Source of the DNA: Pseudomonas putida
GTDB taxonomy: Bacteria > Pseudomonadota > Gammaproteobacteria > Pseudomonadales > Pseudomonadaceae
Direction: 5' to 3'
DNA: 64,000 bases
NCBI RefSeq assembly: GCF_028682175.1
Contig: NZ_JANHKS010000010.1
Coordinates: 85,300-149,299, forward strand
Below are positions 25,409-34,165 of this stretch, piece by piece; position 1 is the stretch's first letter; every line of letters begins with the position of its first letter. Both the position numbers and the translations under genes were made by a program. The notes beneath the pieces are model-generated. The model saw only the letters and a program-made list of their open reading frames with translations, was not told the DNA's origin and did not search any database.

Positions 25409-27370
25409 TCAGACCGGGTTTTCTTCCAGCCAGGCCTGGAACATCAGGACATCCCACAGGTGGTAGGCCCAGTTGCGGCTACCGCTCAGGTGCTCGGCCC
25501 ATTTCTGCCGGATCGGCTCAGGGTGCAGATAGCCTTCCCTGCGCAAGCGCCCCTCGTCCAGCAACGCCTCGGCCCAGTCTTTGAGCGGGCCACGCAGCCA
25601 GGCGTCGATCGGTACGCCGAAGCCCATCTTCGGACGGTCGATGAGGGACTGCGGCACGTGCCGGTACAGCACCTGGCGCAAGGCCCACTTGCCCACGCCG
25701 TCACGCTGCTTGAGCGACTGCGGCAACTGCCAGGCGAACTCCACCACACGATGGTCGAGCATCGGCACGCGGGACTCGAGCGTCACCGCCATCGAGGCAC
25801 GATCCACCTTGGTGAGGATGTCATCGGGCAGGTAGGTCAGCAGGTCCAGGACCATCATGCGCTCGATCGGGTCCAGGGCGTCGATCTGCGGGACGTTTCC
25901 GGTCAGCCAGGTGGTCGGCTCCTGGCCGCCAATCACCACCTGTGCAGGGTCGGACCAGTGCGACACCAGCGCGTGGTAATACTGGTTGATCGAGGTGCTT
26001 GCCAGCACGCCAGCGCCCTTGTGCACCTTGTCGCCGAAGCGGTTGCGGAAGATCGGCGATGGCAGCCAGCCGGCAAGTTTCGACCAGGTATCCGGCGAGA
26101 TCGACGTGATGGCACTGGCCAGCGGCTTGCGCAGGGCCACAGGCAGACGCTCGATCTTGCTCCAGGCACTGGCACCGGCGGTGTAACGGGTGTATCCGCT
26201 GAACAGCTCGTCCCCGGCATCGCCCGACAGGGACACGGTGACGTGCTGGCGCGCCAGTTGGGAAACCAGGAAGGTCGGAATCTGCGAAGAGTCGGAAAAC
26301 GGCTCGTCGTAGATGCCCGGCAGCGACGGAATTACCGAGAGCGCCTGCTGCGAAGTCACGTACAGCTCGGTGTGGTCGGTGCCCAGGTGGGCGGCCACGG
26401 CCTTGGCATGTTCGGCTTCGTTATAGCCCTTTTCGTGGAAACCGATGGTGAAGGTTTTCACCGGCCGGCTCGACTGCGCCTGCATCAGCGCCACGATGGT
26501 GGAGGAGTCAATGCCGCCCGACAGGAACGCGCCCAGGGGAACGTCCGCCATCATTTGTTGCGAAACAGCCGACTTGAGCAGCGTTTCAAGCTCGTCGACC
26601 GCCTGAACGGGGTCGCGCTCCTGCTGGCGCGAGGCGGAACCGTCTTGCACCACCTGAAGCACCGACCAGTATTCCTGGATGACAGGCTCTGGCTGCTTGA
26701 CCGACACACGCAGGATGCAGCCTGGCTGCAGCTTGCTGATGCCCTGGTAGATCGAATGCGGCGCAGGGATGTAGTTGTGCCGGAAGTACAGCGCCAGGGC
26801 GTTGCGATCGATGGACGGGCTGAACGAAGGGTGCGCGCGCAGGGCCTTCAATTCCGAACCGAACATGAACACCGCCTGCTCGCCCTGCCCTTGCCAGCCG
26901 TAGTACAGCGGCTTCTCGCCCAGGCGATCACGGGCGAGAATCAGCGTCTGCTCCTGAAGATCCCACAGGGCAATGGCGAACATGCCGATACACTGTTTCA
27001 GGGTCTGCTCGATGCCCCAGGCATCGAACGCAGCCAGCAGCGTCTCGGTGTCGGAGTGACCGCGCCATGCATGCACCCTGCCCGTTTCATCGAGCTGGCG
27101 GCGCAGGTCCAGGTGATTGTAGATCTCACCGTTGAACACCATGGTGTACCGCCCCGAATCCGCCAGCATCGGCTGGTGGCCGGCCGGGGAAAGGTCGACG
27201 ATCGCCAGGCGACGGTGGGCAAGACCCACGCTGACGTCAGGGCTGACCCAGACACCATGATCGTCCGGGCCGCGATGAAGAATGGCATCGGCCATCCGCA
27301 AACATTCGTCGTGCAGCGACGCTTGCGTCGCCTGCCCGGGCCATTTCAACTGTCCAGCGATTCCGCACAT
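25409..27370 (-). CDS. asnB: Asparagine synthase-like glutamine amidotransferase of the polysaccharide locus
   Basis: Encodes 653 residues. The N-terminal class II glutaminase domain has the nucleophile Cys2 (MCGIAGQ), LAHRRLAIVDLS and FNGEIYNH. The synthase domain has the PP-loop FLSGGIDSSTIV near residue 280 and SLSGDAGDELFSGYTRY. Free-standing homologues in O-antigen loci, such as WbpS of P. aeruginosa O6, are held to amidate uronic acid sugars. With wbpO and wbpP in the same locus, amidation of GalNAcA to GalNAcAN is a reasonable inference; ordinary asparagine synthesis cannot be excluded. It follows the glycosyltransferase gene by 11 bases in one operon. Confidence 0.87.
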   Translation of the reverse strand: MCGIAGQLKWPGQATQASLHDECLRMADAILHRGPDDHGVWVSPDVSVGLAHRRLAIVDLSPAGHQPMLADSGRYTMVFNGEIYNHLDLRRQLDETGRVHAWRGHSDTETLLAAFDAWGIEQTLKQCIGMFAIALWDLQEQTLILARDRLGEKPLYYGWQGQGEQAVFMFGSELKALRAHPSFSPSIDRNALALYFRHNYIPAPHSIYQGISKLQPGCILRVSVKQPEPVIQEYWSVLQVVQDGSASRQQERDPVQAVDELETLLKSAVSQQMMADVPLGAFLSGGIDSSTIVALMQAQSSRPVKTFTIGFHEKGYNEAEHAKAVAAHLGTDHTELYVTSQQALSVIPSLPGIYDEPFSDSSQIPTFLVSQLARQHVTVSLSGDAGDELFSGYTRYTAGASAWSKIERLPVALRKPLASAITSISPDTWSKLAGWLPSPIFRNRFGDKVHKGAGVLASTSINQYYHALVSHWSDPAQVVIGGQEPTTWLTGNVPQIDALDPIERMMVLDLLTYLPDDILTKVDRASMAVTLESRVPMLDHRVVEFAWQLPQSLKQRDGVGKWALRQVLYRHVPQSLIDRPKMGFGVPIDAWLRGPLKDWAEALLDEGRLRREGYLHPEPIRQKWAEHLSGSRNWAYHLWDVLMFQAWLEENPV

Positions 27371-27381
27371 AGGTAATTAGG

Positions 27382-28557
27382 TCACTTGATTTTTTTAAGG
27401 GAAATCTCGGGGATCGCAGGAGCGACGTACAGGTCAGCATAACCTTGCAGGCAGGCTTCCATGGAAAACACGGTCTCGATCCTGTGGAACCCGGCCTCTC
27501 CCATGAGATTCCGTTCTGGATTGCTGGCAACGGCAAGCAACGCTTGCGAAAGCTCGCGGGGAGCACGCGCAGGCACTACCAGCCCGGTGACTTCGTGCAG
27601 GACCGCCTCGGCATTTCCGCCGACATCGGTAACCACCATGGGAAGCCGGGCAGCCATCCCCTCGAGGATCGCGTTGGAAAAACCTTCTTCGTGGGAGGCG
27701 AGGATACCGATGTCCGCAGCATTGAGAAGATCCGGCACGTCTTTTCTGGATCCCAGGAGATGGATGCGCTCGCCGATGCCCAGCGATTCGGCCTGCTGCT
27801 TGAGCGATGCACCGATGCCGTCGTCCCTGCCAATGAACAGGCAGTGCCAGTCCTGTGGCAGCGCCTGACGGATCATGCCAAACGCCTCGATCAGGTCGGA
27901 ATGACCCTTGTAGGGAATCAGGTTGGCGACGATGGTGAACACCAGGGCACCGTCCGCAATACCCAGCTCGGCCCTGACTTGGGAACGGGTACGGGTGCGC
28001 GCAAAACGCTGCAGGTTCAGGCCGTTGTAGATCAGTCGCAACTGCTCCGACCTGACACCCTCTCCCTCGAGATCACGCACTACCGCCTTGGAGTTGCCGC
28101 AAACAGCGTCCATCTTGGTATGAAGCCAGTGCTCCAGGCGTGACAGGGTCAGATGCTTGGCCTGGTAATGATTCAGGCTCCGGCGGCTCATGATACGGCG
28201 TGCGCGAGGTGCAGCCAGCGAGGTGATGCCGCCCACGATATACGCTGCGGGAAGAAAGAAATGGACGACCTGAGGGCGCATCCGCCAGTACAGGCACCAC
28301 AGGGCAAAGGATGCATACACCAGCTCGACGCGCACTCGCGCTCGCTCGCTCGGCAGGATTCTCCTGATCCAGGCAGGCAGCTTGATGCCGTGTACGGGAA
28401 CGTTCGCCTCGACAAAGGCTTGGGTGAGAGGTCCTCCAGTCGTTATCGCGAACACCGCCGGCTTGAAGCCTCTCTGGCGTAGCTCACTGGAGACGCGCAG
28501 CAAGTGTTGCTCTGCGCCTCCAACCTCCATGGAACCGATGACATAAAGCAATTTCAT
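27382..28557 (-). CDS. Glycosyltransferase, GT4 family
   Basis: Encodes 391 residues. The N-terminus YVIGSMEVGGAEQHLLRV is the GT4 acceptor-side start, and the C-terminal domain holds FTIVANLIPYKGHSDLIEAF, LLGSRKDVPDLLNAADIGIL and SHEEGFSNAILEGMAARLP with the EGFSNAILE donor-binding motif. It is a retaining cytoplasmic transferase using an unidentified nucleotide sugar. It is in tandem with the MurJ-like flippase and asnB-like genes, so it likely builds the same glycan. Confidence 0.88.
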   Translation of the reverse strand: MKLLYVIGSMEVGGAEQHLLRVSSELRQRGFKPAVFAITTGGPLTQAFVEANVPVHGIKLPAWIRRILPSERARVRVELVYASFALWCLYWRMRPQVVHFFLPAAYIVGGITSLAAPRARRIMSRRSLNHYQAKHLTLSRLEHWLHTKMDAVCGNSKAVVRDLEGEGVRSEQLRLIYNGLNLQRFARTRTRSQVRAELGIADGALVFTIVANLIPYKGHSDLIEAFGMIRQALPQDWHCLFIGRDDGIGASLKQQAESLGIGERIHLLGSRKDVPDLLNAADIGILASHEEGFSNAILEGMAARLPMVVTDVGGNAEAVLHEVTGLVVPARAPRELSQALLAVASNPERNLMGEAGFHRIETVFSMEACLQGYADLYVAPAIPEISLKKIK

Positions 28558-28649
28558 ATTACGCTCTGGGGACCAAAAACCACTAAAGTGAAAAAGCGTA
28601 CGACCACGCCACCAAAAAACTCAGATTGTTTTCGAGAAACCGGCACACA

Positions 28650-29957
28650 TCAAGACGTTCTTTCAGACTTTGCCCGTTTCAACGGATTGAGAAGCCAGAA
28701 GCCGACGAAAATGACCGCTGCAGGGCTTCCCAGCAGCGCAAGGGCCACTGACCTTTCATCCAGAAATTGCCGAAAGATGAAATATGAGCCGTACACACCC
28801 AGCAAACTGAACGCCGACATCATCGACATCAGCTTGGGCCGCGCCTGCGCCTGCCAAAGCTTGCCAAACACATTGCTCAAGATGATCAGGCCGATTCCGA
28901 TCGTGAGCCAGAACCACAGACGCGTCACCTGATGCGCTGCGGCAGCGTCAAAACGCCCGCTGAACAGCAACGCAAGAACCGGCTCGCCGAGGAACAGCAC
29001 GCAGAGCGGGCATATCACGCCCAGCACGATCGACATTAATGTCGCCTGCTTCACCAGAATCTTGATGCCCGCCTGGTCATTCTGTGAAACCAGTGTCGAA
29101 AATCGCGCAAGAATCAGGGTCGAACTCGACATGATCAAAAGCTGAACCACCGACATGTGCAACCGGTAGGCATATCCGAACGCCGAAACCACACCTTCGC
29201 CATATGATGCAGCCCACACTGGCGGTATCGAGGCGACGATATTGGAAAAGAAAATCCCGGGAAGAATCCACCCGCCCAGGGTCAACATGGACTTGCCCGA
29301 TTCCAGAAAACTGCTGCGGGTCGGCAACCGGCCAAAAAACGAAAATGCGCTCAGGTGCAGGCCATAGATGCAGATCAGAAACTGCGCCAACAAACCGATC
29401 AGCGTGCCCAATACCATGCTGACCATTCCAAGTTCAGGAAAGGCAAACAGCAACAATCCGCCGATTATACCGTTGACGATGGGCGCCCCCGCCGCGTAGC
29501 CGAACCGGTCACGCATGGCGAGCATATAACCGGCACTGTCACCGGCCATGTTCAGCGGAATCAGAAAAGCAACTAACGGCAATACAAACAAGAAAGTATC
29601 GCGAACCGCCAATTGATTATCAGGCACAAAATAATGAGCCAACAACGGGCTGCCCAGTGCAATCGCAAGTGCAACAAGCACTCCGATCAATCCGCAGCAC
29701 CAGAACACCGCACGTTCGAATGCCATGGTGGCGGCGGCATCCCCGGCGGCATGCAAGCGTGCCCGGACCGGGAAAAAACCTACCTGAAGCACGCCAGACA
29801 GAACGCCCGACAGAAAAGTCGGGGCGACCAGCGCCAGGTTATAACCGTCCAGTTCACTACCAACACCGAAGACGCCCGCAGTAAACCACAACTTGAAAAA
29901 AGCGGCCAACTGAGAACAGGCCGTCAATACCACCACTGCAATCAACTGCTGCTTCAT
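28650..29957 (-). CDS. MurJ/MviN-like oligosaccharide flippase
   Basis: Encodes 435 residues with about 12 to 13 hydrophobic segments. GSELDGYNLALVAPTFLSGVLSG and VLQVGFFPVR, with the LIPLNMAGDSAGYMLAMRDRFGYAA block, resemble the MurJ/MviN branch of the MOP exporter superfamily more than the Wzx branch. It should move a lipid-linked sugar across the inner membrane. It is too far from housekeeping murJ contexts to be that gene; in a polysaccharide locus it is a candidate Wzx substitute. Base composition here is lower in G+C than in flanking genes. Confidence 0.8.
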   Translation of the reverse strand: MKQQLIAVVVLTACSQLAAFFKLWFTAGVFGVGSELDGYNLALVAPTFLSGVLSGVLQVGFFPVRARLHAAGDAAATMAFERAVFWCCGLIGVLVALAIALGSPLLAHYFVPDNQLAVRDTFLFVLPLVAFLIPLNMAGDSAGYMLAMRDRFGYAAGAPIVNGIIGGLLLFAFPELGMVSMVLGTLIGLLAQFLICIYGLHLSAFSFFGRLPTRSSFLESGKSMLTLGGWILPGIFFSNIVASIPPVWAASYGEGVVSAFGYAYRLHMSVVQLLIMSSSTLILARFSTLVSQNDQAGIKILVKQATLMSIVLGVICPLCVLFLGEPVLALLFSGRFDAAAAHQVTRLWFWLTIGIGLIILSNVFGKLWQAQARPKLMSMMSAFSLLGVYGSYFIFRQFLDERSVALALLGSPAAVIFVGFWLLNPLKRAKSERTS

Positions 29958-30468
29958 TTAAAGAACCGCAACTAAAACAAAAACAAGCCAATAGAAGAGT
30001 AAAAATGCGCCTTTTAATTAAAGACTTAGCGCAGACTGCGCGCCCATACTGCCACAAGCATGGACCCTTGAGAAGCGTTCCATCTTCAAGGAAACATATT
30101 AACGCTCAGGTGCCAAGTGAAAATATCAGCCACATTGCCGAGGCCCTCAACAGCGGATCACCGGTCGCAGGCCACGCACAGAACATGTCACCCGCCATCT
30201 TTCGAGGCGCATCATTACCTCATCAAATCGCCTCTTCGCCCAGCATATTCGGGGATTAGAGCAGGTCTGCGAAAAACCCGATTGCAAGGGACAACAACTT
30301 GTTTCTGGAGTTCACGAACCACATCTCCTACAATCTGCCACCGACACGGGGTCAGCAAACGCGAAAAATCAGACATGGCAGTCTGCACAGTGCGCCCCGC
30401 AGTGAATCTGGCCTGGGTGAACGCGCTCTCGACACTAATTTCTGCCCCACGAATATCAACGGAAGACA
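29958..30468. promoter_or_regulatory. 511-base AT-rich divergent promoter region inside the polysaccharide locus
   Basis: This gap separates the flippase gene (minus) and the reversed membrane protein gene (plus). It is conspicuously AT-rich from 29955 to about 30030. It must hold promoters for both directions, but I cannot fix a -35/-10 pair. A short frame at 30005-30259 has weak support and is not called. Confidence 0.45.
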
Positions 30469-31974
30469 ATGAATTCAACGTTTTTGAGCCTGGCTGTAGT
30501 CGTCGTGGTGCTGGTGTTTTCAATGAAGATGCTGGCCGACAAAGAGATCCGGAAAACGGTTGCCTGCTGGACGCTGATCGGCATTTCGTTGGGGGTCTGC
30601 AAGAGCCTGCTGATCCAGATGACCCCGCAGTGGCTGGACACCCCTCTGGACTCGCTCATCTATCAACACCACGCCCAGGCACTGTTTCTTCACTGGACGG
30701 GCCAGTCCGTCGACGCGAATGTGTACGAGCTGGCGGGACTGCTCAACATGTGGACACACGGCGGGCATCCCGTCTGGCTACCCACTGACCAGATTCCCTA
30801 CGCGGGCGTGTTCGGCAGCCACGAGTGGATATTCTCGGGCCTGCTTGGCCTGTGGACGCTGGCAGGCAACAGCCTTGCCTCGGCAATCATCGCCAACTCC
30901 ATACTGACAGGCGCCTTCCCGGCCGCTGCCTATATCATTACCCGTGAACTGGGCGGGCCACCGAAGGTGTGCCACTTTGCAGCACTGCTGGTCGCCCTTG
31001 AGCCGTCCATCGCACTGAACAGTGCCTGGTTGCTGAAAGACACCCTGGCCACGCTGCTGTGCATGGTGGTCATCATCAGCGCCTGCCAACTGTGCAACAA
31101 GCCGACCCTCAAGTTCGCCAGTATCCTTGCTGTCTCGCTGGGCTTTCTGGCTGCGGTCAAGTACGTCGCGTTCATCTCCTTCTGCATGGTCTTCTGCGTG
31201 CTGGCGCTCTATTTTGTCGTGAAGAAGCCCAGGGCAACGGCAGCGGCCTTCGTTTCGGCGTCAATGGCGGCAGTCATGATATGGGGCGTGCTCTACTACG
31301 TGCCATTCGAGCAGAAGCTGACCCAACCGGCGACCGTGGCCACCGCGCCGCTTCCAGCGAAGGCCACTCCCGCCCAGGTAGAGCAGGTACTGACTGCCGC
31401 CCCTCCGGCAAAGACCACGCCGCCTGCTGCCCCAAGCGCAAGCAAGCCGACCGAAACGGCCTCGTTTTCGCTGACCACCACCGTAACGACCACCCTCAAG
31501 GCACAGGCCACCACCCTTCAGGGCCAGACCACTACCTTGACCGCCACGGCGAACGAGGAAGGGGCGGACGGCTCGGTGATCGGCTGGCGTTCCTACCTGC
31601 ATGACCAACCCGTCAGCGCACTGGCGCGGGCCGTTGTTCGCACGCTGCTTGCGCCGTACCCATGGGTCGCCCTCACCCACGGCCTGGCCGGCAACAACCA
31701 GCTCGAGCTCTACATGCTGGCAGCGACGACCTGGGTCATCGCGCTACCGGGCACGCTGCTGGGGTTGATCATCATGGCCAGGAGAAACCTGAAAACCCTG
31801 ATGCTGGTCGCGCTCCTGGGCATTATCGCCGTAGCCTACATCGTGTTCTTTGGCGAATGGAGTACGCGCCAGCGGGTATTCATGATGCCAGTCATGTACT
31901 CGTTCTCGGCACTCGGATGGTATTGGCTCTGGCGAATGAAAGAACGGCCACGGCTCAGACCAGCGCTGGTCTGA
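30469..31974 (+). CDS. Polytopic membrane protein, GT-C-like glycosyltransferase or polymerase candidate
   Basis: Encodes 501 residues with about 11 hydrophobic segments. Segments 1-9 and the last three are separated by a Thr/Ala/Pro-rich stretch of about 85 residues (about 285-370, with TTTVTTTLKAQATT and TTLQGQTTTLTATAN). The first large loop has WLDTPLDSLIYQHHAQALF, and a later one has LNSAWLLKDTLATLL, a pattern like PMT/GT-C family proteins using lipid-linked sugars. No signature motif identifies it. It is the only plus-strand gene in the polysaccharide locus and has its own terminator at 32033-32064. The GGAAGACA site precedes the ATG. Confidence 0.7.
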   Translation: MNSTFLSLAVVVVVLVFSMKMLADKEIRKTVACWTLIGISLGVCKSLLIQMTPQWLDTPLDSLIYQHHAQALFLHWTGQSVDANVYELAGLLNMWTHGGHPVWLPTDQIPYAGVFGSHEWIFSGLLGLWTLAGNSLASAIIANSILTGAFPAAAYIITRELGGPPKVCHFAALLVALEPSIALNSAWLLKDTLATLLCMVVIISACQLCNKPTLKFASILAVSLGFLAAVKYVAFISFCMVFCVLALYFVVKKPRATAAAFVSASMAAVMIWGVLYYVPFEQKLTQPATVATAPLPAKATPAQVEQVLTAAPPAKTTPPAAPSASKPTETASFSLTTTVTTTLKAQATTLQGQTTTLTATANEEGADGSVIGWRSYLHDQPVSALARAVVRTLLAPYPWVALTHGLAGNNQLELYMLAATTWVIALPGTLLGLIIMARRNLKTLMLVALLGIIAVAYIVFFGEWSTRQRVFMMPVMYSFSALGWYWLWRMKERPRLRPALV

Positions 31975-32032
31975 GACGGACCGGGACACGCAGAACAGGG
32001 GCTGCCGCACATCAGCAGCCCCAGACCTGAAA

Positions 32033-32064
32033 GAAAGCCGCCGGAACTTCCCGGCGGCTTTTTT
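32033..32064 (+). terminator. Rho-independent terminator of the reversed membrane protein gene
   Basis: AAAGCCGCCGG (arm 1) and CCGGCGGCTTTTTT (arm 2) form a strong stem with a six-base loop and a T run on the plus strand. It also abuts the end of the convergent methyltransferase gene and could act in both directions. Confidence 0.9.
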
Positions 32065-32902
32065 ATTGGGGAGAGGTTATTGCGCGATTCTTTTGAAACA
32101 CGTATTCGTTGCAGCCCATCTTGCCGCCCACTGTTTTCAGTGTGCGCAACTCATAGCCCCGGTTTTTATAGAAGTCGAAGATCTGCCCAGGGCTGGAGAC
32201 TTCAAACGGATAACCGCCCAACCAGTCGTAAAGGTCATACCAGACGTTCATTCCCCGAGGATAGGTCCTGTTCTTCAATACCTTCAGAAGTATGCTGGGG
32301 AGTGTTGGATACAGGCCGTGGATGAAAACGAAGAGCGGGCGGGTGAAGGAATACTTGTTGTAGGTCCTCTTGACGAAGGTCCAGTACCGGCTGACGAATG
32401 ACTGGTCGTTGTACAGGGCTATGAACAACTTCCCCTGCTCCGCCACATTGGCGTCGACATTGGCCAGGGCTTCCCACATCTTGCCCGTATGGTGCAGCAC
32501 ACCCCACGAGTAGACGATATCGAAAGTCCCCAGGCCTGCCAGATACTGACGATCAAGCACCGAACCTGTCTGCACGTCCCAATCGCGGTCGGCAGGAAAA
32601 TAGCGTCTGCGCAGTTCTACTGCGCACGCGACCGATTTGGGGTCATAGTCGAAGGAAACCACTTTTGCGCCCAGGCGCCGTGCCGCGAGGGAAAACAGGC
32701 CACTGCCACTGCCAATATCGAGGAATCGCTTCCCGGTCAGATCATCGACACCCAACATCTGCTTGAGGCTGTCGACGGCCTGCTGGATTCTTGATTCATC
32801 GAGCAACTTCAGGAAACGGGTCCAGTTTTCGCCAAACTCGAATCGTTCGCCGGTCTTGATTTCCTGTTCATGGGTGGGGGTAGTCGCACTAGCTTTCGTC
32901 AT
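32063..32902 (-). CDS. SAM-dependent methyltransferase, class I
   Basis: Encodes 279 residues. Motif I FLDIGSGSGLFSLAARRLGA, the acidic loop VVSFDYDP and VYSWGVLHHTGKMWEALANV place it with class I SAM methyltransferases of the Methyltransf_11/12 type. An AAGGACGGTGAC site precedes the ATG. In this locus it probably methylates a sugar residue or a lipid-linked intermediate; the position is unknown. It converges on the reversed membrane protein gene. Confidence 0.85.
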   Translation of the reverse strand: MTKASATTPTHEQEIKTGERFEFGENWTRFLKLLDESRIQQAVDSLKQMLGVDDLTGKRFLDIGSGSGLFSLAARRLGAKVVSFDYDPKSVACAVELRRRYFPADRDWDVQTGSVLDRQYLAGLGTFDIVYSWGVLHHTGKMWEALANVDANVAEQGKLFIALYNDQSFVSRYWTFVKRTYNKYSFTRPLFVFIHGLYPTLPSILLKVLKNRTYPRGMNVWYDLYDWLGGYPFEVSSPGQIFDFYKNRGYELRTLKTVGGKMGCNEYVFQKNRAITSPQ

Positions 32903-33145
32903 GTCACCGTCCTTGCAATCACGCGAGCTTGATTATTGTTAGTTGCTGAACATTCACCCTGCCAAGATAGCGCTGTACACATGTCCGATCGTACCGATCA
33001 CACAAAGTGTTACAAAGTCTGGCAACCACCAGGGGCAATCGTTTCAGATAACGTCATAGCTGCGCGGATCGCAAGGAAAACCGCCAGTTGTCGATGAGCG
33101 GAACCCGTGCCTGGCTGGCCCGGGTCCCCATGGCCAATGGCCTGT

Positions 33146-34165
33146 CTACGCCGCCTTCTCGAGTTCGCCGGCGTGGTATTTGACCGCCAGCAGAACCAGC
33201 GGCACGTACGCCAGGACCAGCCCGACGATGCCATCCAGGCCCAGCAGCGCCACGCAGCATGCCACCGGCAGCAGCCAGAAGAGGTTGATCGCGGCAACTG
33301 CAAGCGTCACCGGCAAGTGCCTGCCGACCTTGCGCGATGCGTATTGATAGGCGTGGCTGCGGTGAGCCTCGTAGACCTTGTCTCCACGCAGCAGGCGACG
33401 GCCCAGGGTGAAGGTCGCGTCAACGATGAACACGCCCAGCAGGATCAACCAGGCCCAGAACAGCTGCGTGGAGGACCATGCTGCCTGAAGCGCGATGATG
33501 CCCAGTGCGATACCGAGGAACCCGCTGCCGGCGTCGCCCATGAAGATACGTGCAGGCGGAAAGTTCCAGTACAGGAAGCCAGCCACTGCCATGGCCAGCA
33601 CCAGTGGCAGCCAGATCAGATCGGCGGCGCCACTGAAGCAGTAGATCAGAATCGCGCCCAGGCACGCACAGATCGCCTCGACGCTGGCGATCCCGTCGAT
33701 ACCGTCCATGAAGTTGTACAGGTTGAGCATCCAGACCAGATAGAAGGCGGCGAGCACCAGGCCGATCCAGCCCGGCTCGATGCTCACCCCGAACAGAATC
33801 ACGGTCGGCAACCCGCCCATCCAGAACAACGCCCAGACAGCAGCCGCGAAATGCCCCAGCAGGCGCCATCTTGCGGCGATGTGACCGTGGTCATCCATGA
33901 AACCGATCACGGCGATCAGTGCCCCTGCCCCGCCGATGGCAATGACCTGGCTGGCTGTGGCCAGACCTGCCCCGTACAGCAGTGGCAGCGACGCGATGAA
34001 CGAGACGACGATCGCCACCCCGCCACCGCGTGGCGTGGGGATGGTGTGCGAGCTGCGCGCGTTGGGGATATCGATGATGCTGCGGGCCAGGGCATAGCGA
34101 CGCAGTTGCCAGGTCAGCAGCAGCGAAACGACGGCCACGAGGGGAAACAGTAACCAATAGATCAT
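33146..34165 (-). CDS. wbpL: Initiating glycosyltransferase WbpL (WecA family)
   Basis: Encodes 339 residues with about 10 or 11 membrane segments. SSHTIPTPRGGGVAIV, FMDDHGHIAARWRLLGH, NLYNFMDGIDGIAS, FMGDAGSGFLGIALG and RSHAYQYASRK are the ordered motifs of polyprenyl-phosphate N-acetylhexosamine-1-phosphate transferases, closest to WbpL. It loads QuiNAc/FucNAc-1-phosphate onto undecaprenyl phosphate and starts O-unit synthesis. Its ATGA overlaps the stop of the reductase gene upstream, so the two are coupled; the reductase would supply its substrate. Confidence 0.9.
   Translation of the reverse strand: MIYWLLFPLVAVVSLLLTWQLRRYALARSIIDIPNARSSHTIPTPRGGGVAIVVSFIASLPLLYGAGLATASQVIAIGGAGALIAVIGFMDDHGHIAARWRLLGHFAAAVWALFWMGGLPTVILFGVSIEPGWIGLVLAAFYLVWMLNLYNFMDGIDGIASVEAICACLGAILIYCFSGAADLIWLPLVLAMAVAGFLYWNFPPARIFMGDAGSGFLGIALGIIALQAAWSSTQLFWAWLILLGVFIVDATFTLGRRLLRGDKVYEAHRSHAYQYASRKVGRHLPVTLAVAAINLFWLLPVACCVALLGLDGIVGLVLAYVPLVLLAVKYHAGELEKAA

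Noticed and set aside
25394..27376. 660-codon plus-strand frame across the asnB-like gene
   Set aside because: Antisense to a clear amidotransferase with all catalytic motifs; composition is Arg/His/Gln-rich.
30005..30259. 84-codon plus-strand frame in the AT-rich gap
   Set aside because: Low G+C third positions, no known family, no clear end structure; kept as non-coding.
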